Shown here: positions 6,885 to 13,039 of the stretch, piece by piece | How the letters are laid out: every line of letters begins with the position of its first letter | Numbering within the stretch: the stretch's first letter is position 1 | NCBI GenBank assembly: GCA_902493615.1 | Contig: CABUQK010000058.1 | Location: 1 to 13,039 of the forward strand | Length of the DNA: 13,039 nt | DNA from: an uncultured Collinsella sp. | GTDB lineage: Bacteria > Actinomycetota > Coriobacteriia > Coriobacteriales > Coriobacteriaceae | Reading direction: 5' to 3' | Notes under the pieces: generated by a model | Told to the model about the DNA's origin: nothing | Databases searched by the model: none | Seen by the model: only the letters and a program-made list of their open reading frames with translations | Position numbers and translations under genes: made by a program

Positions 6885-7481
6885 ATGAGTGCGAATCACA
6901 GTCTGCAAAAACTGCTCGATGAGCTGGGCCGTCTGCCGGGCATTGGTCCCAAGTCGGCCCAGCGCATCGCCTATTACCTGTTGGAGGCCGACGCCGAGGA
7001 GGCCCGCCGCCTGGCCAAGGCCATCCTGGAGGTCAAGCAGGAGGTCCACTTTTGCAGCCGTTGCTTTAACTACGCCACGGCCGACGAGTGCTCCATCTGC
7101 CAGGACCCGATGCGCGATACCACTCGCATTTGCGTGGTGGGCGAGCCGCGCGATGTCCAGGCGATTGAGCGCACGGGCAGCTACCACGGCCTCTACCACG
7201 TATTGGGCGGTGTGATCAGCCCCATGGACAAGATTGGTCCCGAGCAGTTGCACATCCGCGAGCTGCTGGCACGCTTGGGCCACGAGGACATCCACGAGGT
7301 CATCATCGCCACCAACCCCAATATTGAGGGCGAGACCACGGCGAGCTACCTGGCCCGCACTATCAAGCCGCTGGGCGTCGAGGTATCGCGTCTGGCAAGC
7401 GGCCTTCCCGTGGGCGGCGACCTGGAGTATGCCGACGAGCTTACGCTTGGGCGCGCCATCGAGGCCCGTCGCGCGATTTAG
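6885..7481 (+). CDS. recR: Recombination protein RecR
   Basis: RecR acts with RecO and RecF in loading RecA at single-stranded gaps. The 198 residues match the family length. A helix-hairpin-helix region is visible in LGRLPGIGPKSAQRIAYYLL (14-33). A four-cysteine zinc finger follows with C57, C60, C69 and C72. The Toprim domain (about 80-175) shows CVVGEPRDVQAIERTGSYHGLYHVLGG and the ATNPNIEGETT motif (142-152). The C-terminal signature RLASGLPVGGDLEYADELTLGRA is intact. The ATG follows a run ATATAT with no recognisable Shine-Dalgarno, so translation probably depends on coupling to ybaB 13 bases upstream. No other in-frame start fits the family N-terminus. Confidence 0.97.
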   Translation: MSANHSLQKLLDELGRLPGIGPKSAQRIAYYLLEADAEEARRLAKAILEVKQEVHFCSRCFNYATADECSICQDPMRDTTRICVVGEPRDVQAIERTGSYHGLYHVLGGVISPMDKIGPEQLHIRELLARLGHEDIHEVIIATNPNIEGETTASYLARTIKPLGVEVSRLASGLPVGGDLEYADELTLGRAIEARRAI

Positions 7482-7518
7482 GTGGCGAGCCTGCTCCTGC
7501 CGTATGTTTTCCTCGCGA

Positions 7519-7548
7519 CGCACGGGGTAGTCATAATTTCCCCGTGCG
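7519..7548 (+). terminator. Stem-loop after recR
   Basis: CGCACGGGG (7519-7527) and CCCCGTGCG (7540-7548) form a perfect 9-bp stem around a 12-base AT-rich loop. It starts 38 bases past the recR stop. There is no run of T after it (ACTGTGAGTTTG), so it may be a weak or factor-assisted terminator, or an mRNA 3' stabiliser. Confidence 0.45.
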
Positions 7549-7556
7549 ACTGTGAG

Positions 7557-7572
7557 TTTGTTGTGCAACAAA
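7557..7572. promoter_or_regulatory. Palindrome, operator-like copy 1
   Basis: TTTGTTG and CAACAAA flank a two-base centre (TG), giving a 16-base near-perfect palindrome. Its core GTTGTGCAAC (7560-7569) recurs with one change at 7633-7642. Two matching palindromes ahead of one operon suggest a dimeric regulator's binding sites. Confidence 0.4.
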
Positions 7573-7597
7573 GATGCTTCGTATCCGCTTATCGCAT

Positions 7598-7624
7598 GGA
7601 TGCTTCCGCTCGCATCCTTAATTT
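7598..7624 (+). other. Stem-loop GGATGC/GCATCC with T-rich tail
   Basis: GGATGC (7598-7603) pairs with GCATCC (7612-7617) around an 8-base loop and is followed by TTAATTT. It is a weak terminator candidate. GATGCTTC occurs at 7573-7580 and again at 7600-7607, so the left arm lies in a short direct repeat. Confidence 0.3.
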
Positions 7625-7632
7625 GCCCATTC

Positions 7633-7642
7633 GTTGCGCAAC
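7633..7642. promoter_or_regulatory. Palindrome, operator-like copy 2
   Basis: GTTGCGCAAC is a perfect 10-base palindrome and matches the core of copy 1, 73 bases upstream, at nine of ten positions. It contains the candidate -35 (TTGCGC) of the downstream operon, so a bound repressor would block polymerase. Confidence 0.4.
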
Positions 7643-7662
7643 CTTTTGGGTTCGCTGATACA
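7634..7662 (+). promoter_or_regulatory. Candidate promoter of the exported protein-kinase-FHA operon
   Basis: TTGCGC (7634-7639) and GATACA (7657-7662) are separated by 17 bases. Each matches only half of the consensus; TACACT two bases later is an alternative -10. The promoter must lie upstream of the terminator hairpin at 7686, because only 15 bases separate that hairpin's T-run from the start codon. Confidence 0.3.
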
Positions 7663-7685
7663 CTCAAATGTGGATTCGAATGAAT

Positions 7686-7711
7686 GCGCCGCTCCCGAGC
7701 GGCGTGTTTTT
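7686..7711 (+). terminator. Intrinsic terminator / attenuator in the operon leader
   Basis: CGCCGCT (7687-7693) and AGCGGCG (7698-7704) form a perfect 7-bp GC stem with a CCCG tetraloop, extended by a G-U pair, and TTTTT follows at 7707-7711. This is a textbook Rho-independent terminator. Its T-run ends four bases before the Shine-Dalgarno GGAGGAG (7715-7721) of the next gene. Either it ends recR transcripts while the operon starts within the leader and reads through, or it controls the operon by attenuation. Confidence 0.7.
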
Positions 7712-7726
7712 GTTGGAGGAGAACGC

Positions 7727-8632
7727 ATGCGGCCCGGTGGCACTCAGATAAAGCGCGGCGCCGCGGTGCGCATGCGACGCCGACTGGGCTTGGCACCGCG
7801 GGCGCACGCACTGCTGTCGTGCTCGCTGGTGCTGGTCATAGCTGGCGTTTCTGCCTATGGCATGACCGTGCCGTCCATGATGCAGGCGCATGCCGCACGC
7901 GAGCCGCGCGTTGGGCATGAGGTCAAAAGTGATCTGGGCACCACGACTGGATATGCTTGGGCAAGTGTGGTCGCGCATATTGTTTTTGGCACCGACGATG
8001 CGGACGGCGCCGAGGCCCCGGACAACGAAGTCACGCTTGCCAATGGCAAAACCATCGTGCTCACCAACACCAAGATCATCGATCGGTTGTCCAACAATAG
8101 CGTGGCGGCAACGGTGAATAAGGTCGAGCAGCAAAAGGAGCAGGACGCCCAGCAGTCCGGAAAGCCCGGTAGCTCGGATACTTCTGGCTCCGGCTCGGAT
8201 TCATCGAGTTCGGGCGGCGGCTCTGGGCCGGGTTCCTCTACCGGAGGGTCTGGAAACGGCGGCTCGACGGGCGGCAACACTGACAACGATGCAAACTCCG
8301 GTGGCCTTTCCGCTGCTGAAGAAGAGAGCATTCACAGTTGGCTTGTGACCAAGTACAACATGCTCGACGGCTATGTTTCTCGTGCCAATGACGTGGTCTC
8401 GACCTATAACTCTACGGGAGATCCCAGACCGTGCGACAGCCTGGTCGGGGAGATGTTTGTTATTCGAGCTGAGTTCGGTCGTCAGACATTCTCGCCCCGG
8501 TCAAAGTGGTATCAGCAGTATGCCAATCTGTGGGGCTGTTACACCAACCTATGTCAATGGGTCGGCCATTACGGCGATGATGACGTCGCGCTCGGTAACT
8601 TCAACAATAACGTGGCGGCGCTTGCCCTATGA
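7727..8632 (+). CDS. Exported single-pass protein with Ser/Gly linker, unknown function
   Basis: The 301-residue protein begins with a basic cytoplasmic stretch (KRGAAVRMRRRLGLAPR) and one hydrophobic helix (about 27-45), which acts as a signal anchor or signal peptide. The rest lies outside the membrane: a first part at about 60-140 with SVVAHIVFGTDDADGAEAPDNEVTLANGKTIVL read in pieces, a low-complexity Ser/Gly/Asn linker (about 146-192), and a C-terminal domain (about 194-301) rich in helix and aromatic residues, with three cysteines (236, 271, 276). I do not recognise the C-terminal domain. The ATG at 7727 is chosen over the frame's earlier ATG at 7634 because GGAGGAG is five bases before it and the upstream part spans the terminator. 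Its TGA overlaps the kinase start (ATGA), so it is probably the external partner or sensor of that kinase; this is inference. Confidence 0.85.
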   Translation: MRPGGTQIKRGAAVRMRRRLGLAPRAHALLSCSLVLVIAGVSAYGMTVPSMMQAHAAREPRVGHEVKSDLGTTTGYAWASVVAHIVFGTDDADGAEAPDNEVTLANGKTIVLTNTKIIDRLSNNSVAATVNKVEQQKEQDAQQSGKPGSSDTSGSGSDSSSSGGGSGPGSSTGGSGNGGSTGGNTDNDANSGGLSAAEEESIHSWLVTKYNMLDGYVSRANDVVSTYNSTGDPRPCDSLVGEMFVIRAEFGRQTFSPRSKWYQQYANLWGCYTNLCQWVGHYGDDDVALGNFNNNVAALAL

Positions 8633-10473
8633 TGACCGATCTTGCATCCACCACACCACAATCGCTCGGTCGCGATCCCATGGTCGGCCTGCGCCTGGCG
8701 CGTGTCGACGGGTTTGAGCCGGCCATTGCGCTCGGTCAGGACGAACTGCCTGCCTATCTGCGTCGTTTTACGATGCTGTTTGCCGACGATGCCACCATGC
8801 GCCGTGGCGGTATCGGCCGCGTGACGCGTGCCGTCAACGCCCAAGGCGAGGCCGTGGCACTCAAGCAGCTCATCTTGCCGACGCGCGATGAGTTTGACGA
8901 CGATGCCGCTCACGAGGCGCTGGTCGCCAAGTTCAAGGCGGCATTTCGCGAGGAATATGAATGCCATCGCGCCCTTTCGGGCCTTAAGGGCTTTCCCCGC
9001 CTCTATGGCTGGGGCGAGGTTGATGGTGTGCCTGCAATTGTCATGGAATGGGTCGAGGGCGAGACGCTCGCCCGCTTGCGTTTACGACTCGCCGTGGACG
9101 ATGCCGGACGCCTGTCGCCGCTTGTGGCGGCGCGTCTGGGTCGCGACCTGTTCGATCTGCTCTGCCGTATGAGCCTGGTGGGTGAGGGCTTTGTCCATCG
9201 CGATATCTCGCCCGCTAATATTATGGTGCGCACGGCGCGTCTACCGCTTGACCGGCAGCTTGCCGAGGGCACCTTTGGCCTGTGCCTGATCGACTTTGGC
9301 TCGTCGCTGGCGCTTGAGCCTGCGTCGGCCGTGGCCGGTACCGGCGGCAAGGCATCCTTTACCGAGCGCTATGCCACGCTGCGTCGCGCGACGGTTGCCT
9401 ATGCCCCGCCCGAGATGCTCACCGACGATATTCCCGATCTGCGCGCTTTGCGTATGTCGCCGGCGATCGACGTCTATGCCGCGGCAAGCACGGTTTACGA
9501 GCTCATTGCCGGCGTCGCGCCATACGAAGCCGCGCCGAGCACTTCGGGCACCTCGGGTTCGCGCAAAAAGACGCGCGACATCGCGAGCCCCTACCGTCTC
9601 AAGATGGACACGCGGCCCGACTATCCCATTGGTGCCCATGCGCCCGGTTGTGATTTGACTCAGCTGCTTCGTCGTGAGCCCGATGTGGCGCTCGCCGCGG
9701 CCGAGCAGGCCCAGCAGCTAGGGCTTGAGCCGGATTCCGAAGAGCTACGCGATGCGCTGGCGTTTGTCGATGCCCAGCTGTTCGACGTGGTGATGGCCTG
9801 TCTGTCCAGCCATCAAAAAGATCGTCCCGAGCCGGCGGCGGTCGAGGCGGCGCTCTCAGCGTTTTGTGACCACTATGCGCAAAATGTCGGCCGTTCGCTC
9901 CGCGGCGAGCCGCTCACGCCGTGCCCCATGGATGCGTCTGGCCGCGCGGTTCGTCGCGCGCTGATGGTCGGCGCGACGGTCGTCTGTGGCGTGGTTTGGG
10001 CTGTGATCGTGGTTTCGGCCGCGCTGCTGGCGTCGGGCGCTCGCGTGACGGCGACTTTGGGATCGCTCGTGTGGTCTGGGTCGCTACCGGGTATTATTGC
10101 CGCACTGGCGTTGGCGCTGCCAGGCATAGCCGGCGTTGCCGCGGGGGCGCTTGCGCGCGATCGGCGCTCGGGCTTCCTGCAGGGTGTGCTTGCGCTTTCT
10201 GCCTGCGAGGTTCCGGTGCTGGTTGTGGCTGCATGTAGCGTATTTTCCCAACGCGCCGTGATGGGCGGCTTTGTTGCCGCTCTGGTTGCAACCTATACGC
10301 TTACGTGGTTTTTGCTTGCGATGGGCTTTGCCTTTGAACTTCCCGTTTCGGCACCGCGACGCACAAAAGCCCAGATGGCGACTCCGCTTGCCGGTGGAGC
10401 CGCAGCTGCCCGTACTTTTGGCGGACCTGTCGAAGTATCGTCCGATTCTATTTCTACGACTAAGGAGGCCTAG
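8629..10473 (+). CDS. Membrane Ser/Thr protein kinase, four-helix C-terminus
   Basis: The 614-residue Hanks-type kinase has its catalytic domain at about 50-412. Motifs seen are a glycine loop RRGGIGRV (58-65, first Gly is Arg), VALKQ with K79, a helix-C acidic pair (E108/E109), HRDISPAN (190-197), IDFGSS with DFG at 222-224, AYAPPEM (258-263), the IDVYAAASTVYEL helix, and DRP (398-400). The lysine usual two residues after HRD is Ser, a variant known in bacterial kinases. There is a large insert in the C-lobe (about 301-375) with a Ser/Thr/Gly and basic run. Four hydrophobic segments follow (about 445-469, 485-508, 517-538, 544-568) with short loops, then a cytoplasmic tail. There is no external sensor domain of its own. 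ATG 8629 overlaps the upstream stop and has no separate Shine-Dalgarno; the second ATG at 8632 is possible. The FHA gene follows after three bases. Confidence 0.92.
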   Translation: MMTDLASTTPQSLGRDPMVGLRLARVDGFEPAIALGQDELPAYLRRFTMLFADDATMRRGGIGRVTRAVNAQGEAVALKQLILPTRDEFDDDAAHEALVAKFKAAFREEYECHRALSGLKGFPRLYGWGEVDGVPAIVMEWVEGETLARLRLRLAVDDAGRLSPLVAARLGRDLFDLLCRMSLVGEGFVHRDISPANIMVRTARLPLDRQLAEGTFGLCLIDFGSSLALEPASAVAGTGGKASFTERYATLRRATVAYAPPEMLTDDIPDLRALRMSPAIDVYAAASTVYELIAGVAPYEAAPSTSGTSGSRKKTRDIASPYRLKMDTRPDYPIGAHAPGCDLTQLLRREPDVALAAAEQAQQLGLEPDSEELRDALAFVDAQLFDVVMACLSSHQKDRPEPAAVEAALSAFCDHYAQNVGRSLRGEPLTPCPMDASGRAVRRALMVGATVVCGVVWAVIVVSAALLASGARVTATLGSLVWSGSLPGIIAALALALPGIAGVAAGALARDRRSGFLQGVLALSACEVPVLVVAACSVFSQRAVMGGFVAALVATYTLTWFLLAMGFAFELPVSAPRRTKAQMATPLAGGAAAARTFGGPVEVSSDSISTTKEA

Positions 10474-10476
10474 GTC

Positions 10477-11415
10477 ATGGCATCTCAAGTTGAGCTCACC
10501 CCATGCGGGGCCATGTTTGACATCTTTAAGCGCGCGGCGCATCTGAGCCATATCGAGCTGTGCGGCTTGGTGCTTTCGTCCCGTCCGCTCGCCGACGGCC
10601 GCAGCCCGCAGAGCCGAGCCGCCGATCGCTCTTGGGTTTCCCGCTTTATCGTTCGCGCGCCGGTCGGCACGCTTCAGCAGCGCTACTTTGCCGAATACGG
10701 TACCTCGGCTGCGCGTATTATGTCGCAACTGGCCCTGCGCCAGCGCAATCCCATGGACTCCACGGCTGTGATCAATATGGTGTGCGGTCCTGCAGGTGAA
10801 CCGATGGTACGCGCGCTCGAAGAGTGCCACCAGGACACGAATCTCTATCGCAACGCGCTCGATCGCCTGTCCCAGGCGGCGGAACTCATGCCCGCCGAGC
10901 GCGCCGAGGCCGTGCTGGTGCTGTTTGTCGCCGTCGGTTGTTCGGCGGATGTGCGGTCCTCGGTGAACTATGCCATCGACTACGCACACGCGACCTGTGG
11001 CGGAGGCACATCCACGCCGCGTTCGCTTGGCATGTCGATGACCGCAGGCGAGCGCGAACCCGCCCCGGCGCACCCCTTGGGCTTGCTGCGCGTGCAAAAC
11101 AGTTTTGTCGTGAGCGCCCCGCGCTGGATTCAGCCGAGTGAGCGGGGTGTTGAGATTGGCGCGCTGGCCACTGGTGAGGGCGATATTACCGACGTCGGCG
11201 ACGATGTCTCGGCCCGCCATGCCCATATCTGGTGCGATGCTCAAAATATCTGGCACGTCGAGGACTTGTCGTCCACCAACGGAACCGTGGTGGTAAACGG
11301 GGCCACGCGCGTCTGCATTCAGGTCGAGCCCGGCCGTTCCGCCCAACTCAATCCCGGCGACGAGCTCAAGCTCGGCGAATCCACTACCTACGCCATTCTC
11401 TTCGGTGCCCTTTAG
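10477..11415 (+). CDS. FHA-domain protein
   Basis: The 312-residue protein carries a C-terminal FHA domain (about 200-312), a module that binds phosphothreonine peptides. Visible in it are RGVEIGAL at the place of the usual GR loop, SARHAHI with S245, R247 and H248, and DLSSTNGTVVVNG (263-275). These are the residues that contact phosphothreonine in the family, so binding is probably intact. The first 190 residues are mostly helical (for example AARIMSQLALRQRNPMDSTAVINMV and LYRNALDRLSQAAELMPAERAEAVLVLFVAVG read in part) and match nothing I recognise. No membrane segment or signal peptide is seen, so it is cytosolic. AGGAGG lies inside the end of the kinase gene, eight bases before the ATG. 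Its place directly after the kinase suggests it is the substrate or reader of that kinase. A terminator-like hairpin follows. Confidence 0.9.
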   Translation: MASQVELTPCGAMFDIFKRAAHLSHIELCGLVLSSRPLADGRSPQSRAADRSWVSRFIVRAPVGTLQQRYFAEYGTSAARIMSQLALRQRNPMDSTAVINMVCGPAGEPMVRALEECHQDTNLYRNALDRLSQAAELMPAERAEAVLVLFVAVGCSADVRSSVNYAIDYAHATCGGGTSTPRSLGMSMTAGEREPAPAHPLGLLRVQNSFVVSAPRWIQPSERGVEIGALATGEGDITDVGDDVSARHAHIWCDAQNIWHVEDLSSTNGTVVVNGATRVCIQVEPGRSAQLNPGDELKLGESTTYAILFGAL

Positions 11416-11423
11416 CCAGTCCT

Positions 11424-11460
11424 GCCAAATGGTCTCTCCGTCCCCAAGGGATCATTTTGC
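11424..11460 (+). terminator. Stem-loop after the FHA gene
   Basis: GCCAAATGGTC (11424-11434) pairs with GATCATTTTGC (11450-11460) at ten of eleven positions, with one mismatch and one G-U, around a 15-base loop. It starts nine bases past the stop and ends in a T-run within the stem (TTTTGC). A-rich left and T-rich right arms could act as a terminator. It might also be a copy of a dispersed intergenic repeat. Confidence 0.4.
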
Positions 11461-11530
11461 TCCCGGCAGTCACCCGAGGTAAACCTTTACCGCCCGCCTA
11501 TATTTGCCGAAATTACACTTGACGGCGGGG

Positions 11531-11536
11531 TACAAT
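11531..11536 (+). promoter_or_regulatory. Candidate -10 for nifJ
   Basis: TACAAT matches five of six consensus bases. The nearest -35-like hexamers do not fit: TTGACG is 6 bases away and TTGCCG is 21 bases away. If used, it gives a nifJ leader of about 275 bases. Confidence 0.3.
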
Positions 11537-11769
11537 AAACCCGCATGCGGATTTCCGTTGCGGGCGCTTCCCATCGCCGGGGCGTGCCCGGGAGCATCCG
11601 GCATGCGGCCTTTGCGGCGCTCGGTCATGTGCAAGACGGGCGGTCGGGTCTGTGGGGCGCATCAGCTGCCCCTCGCCTCGGCATGTCTTCTCTCCACGCC
11701 ACGTACCTGCTGCTGAGCCTGCCTGCCAGATGATTGGAAGCAACAGCGTAAATCCCATCACGCCAACAT

Positions 11770-11785
11770 CCCGGCGATCGCCGGG
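11770..11785. repeat. 16-base perfect palindrome upstream of nifJ
   Basis: CCCGGCGATCGCCGGG is its own reverse complement. As RNA it forms a 6-bp stem with a GAUC loop. It ends 32 bases before the nifJ ATG and could be an operator or a leader hairpin. Confidence 0.45.
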
Positions 11786-11817
11786 GCCTGTATACCTATA
11801 TGAGAGGAGAGGGGTAT

Positions 11818-13039
<1,222 letters not shown>

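Larger units (their letters stand above)
11461..11817 (+). other. Gene-free, stem-loop-rich region, probable nifJ leader
   Basis: No supportable gene is found in these 357 bases: the short open frames here lack ribosome sites and recognisable products. A -10-like TACAAT is at 11531-11536. Downstream of it are several stem-loops: CCCGCA/TGCGGG (11540-11564) with an inner CGGA/TCCG pair; GCTTCCC/GGGAGC (11566-11595); and GGGGCGC/GC-GCCCC (11654-11672) with an ATCA loop. GCATGCGG occurs at 11543-11550 and 11601-11608. None of the hairpins is followed by a T-run. I could not match the region to a riboswitch or known small RNA. Confidence 0.4.

Noticed and set aside
7650..7690. tRNA-like GGATTCGAAT near the operon leader
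   Set aside because: It resembles only a T-loop. No acceptor stem, anticodon arm or cloverleaf can be built around it.
7668..7751. Short leader frame (27 codons) starting MWIRMNAPLPSG over the terminator hairpin
   Set aside because: It has no Shine-Dalgarno, overlaps the exported-protein start out of frame, and has no run of a single amino acid typical of attenuation peptides. It is too weak to call.
6846..7811. Minus-strand open frame of 321 codons antisense to recR
   Set aside because: It covers recR and the regulatory region after it. The product has no recognisable features, and recR is certain.
10084..11346. Minus-strand open frame of 420 codons across the kinase and FHA genes
   Set aside because: It spans two well-supported plus-strand genes, has no recognisable motif, and is the expected by-product of GC-rich codon bias.
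11519..11536. TTGACG and TACAAT read as one promoter
   Set aside because: They are only six bases apart, far from the usual 16-18, so they cannot be a -35/-10 pair.
11513..11761. Open frames on both strands in the nifJ leader (62-82 codons)
   Set aside because: They have no ribosome sites and no recognisable products. The sequence is better explained as a structured leader.

Overview
The window is GC-rich chromosomal DNA. An actinobacterial FhaA-type protein, PknB-type kinases with FHA partners, the dnaX/ybaB/recR genes and an anaerobe-type pyruvate:ferredoxin oxidoreductase together suggest an anaerobic actinobacterium of the class Coriobacteriia, probably a Collinsella relative. The genus is inferred from gene content, not from a search.

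Left part (1-3143), all minus strand. A membrane Ser/Thr kinase with a non-RD catalytic loop (425-2278) overlaps by four bases (GTGA) the start of an FhaA-like gene that runs off the left edge. Upstream of the kinase lies a separate YcxB-like membrane protein with a Lys-rich tail (2427-3143). A short divergent gap separates it from dnaX.

Middle (3259-7481). The conserved replication/recombination block is dnaX (tau subunit with a very long Ala/Pro-rich C-terminal half), ybaB and recR. It is interrupted between dnaX and ybaB by a convergent, lower-GC gene for a small membrane-anchored protein and by an AT-rich stretch holding an inverted repeat and promoter-like sites.

Right-centre (7482-11415). 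A signal-rich 245-base intergenic region holds a 9-bp hairpin, two copies of the palindrome GTTG(T/C)GCAAC 73 bp apart, a further hairpin, and a strong intrinsic terminator directly ahead of the next Shine-Dalgarno. It leads into a tight three-gene operon: a single-pass exported protein with a Ser/Gly linker, a four-helix membrane Ser/Thr kinase coupled by an ATGA overlap, and a protein with a C-terminal FHA domain. I read this as a complete sensor-kinase-phosphopeptide reader unit, and it is the best candidate here for an uncharacterised system.

Right end (11416-13039). A hairpin follows the operon. Then comes about 350 bases without a gene, rich in stem-loops, that probably serves as a long leader for nifJ. 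The nifJ gene (pyruvate:ferredoxin oxidoreductase) runs off the right edge with its N-terminal active-site residues in place. No tRNA, rRNA, CRISPR array or insertion sequence was seen.
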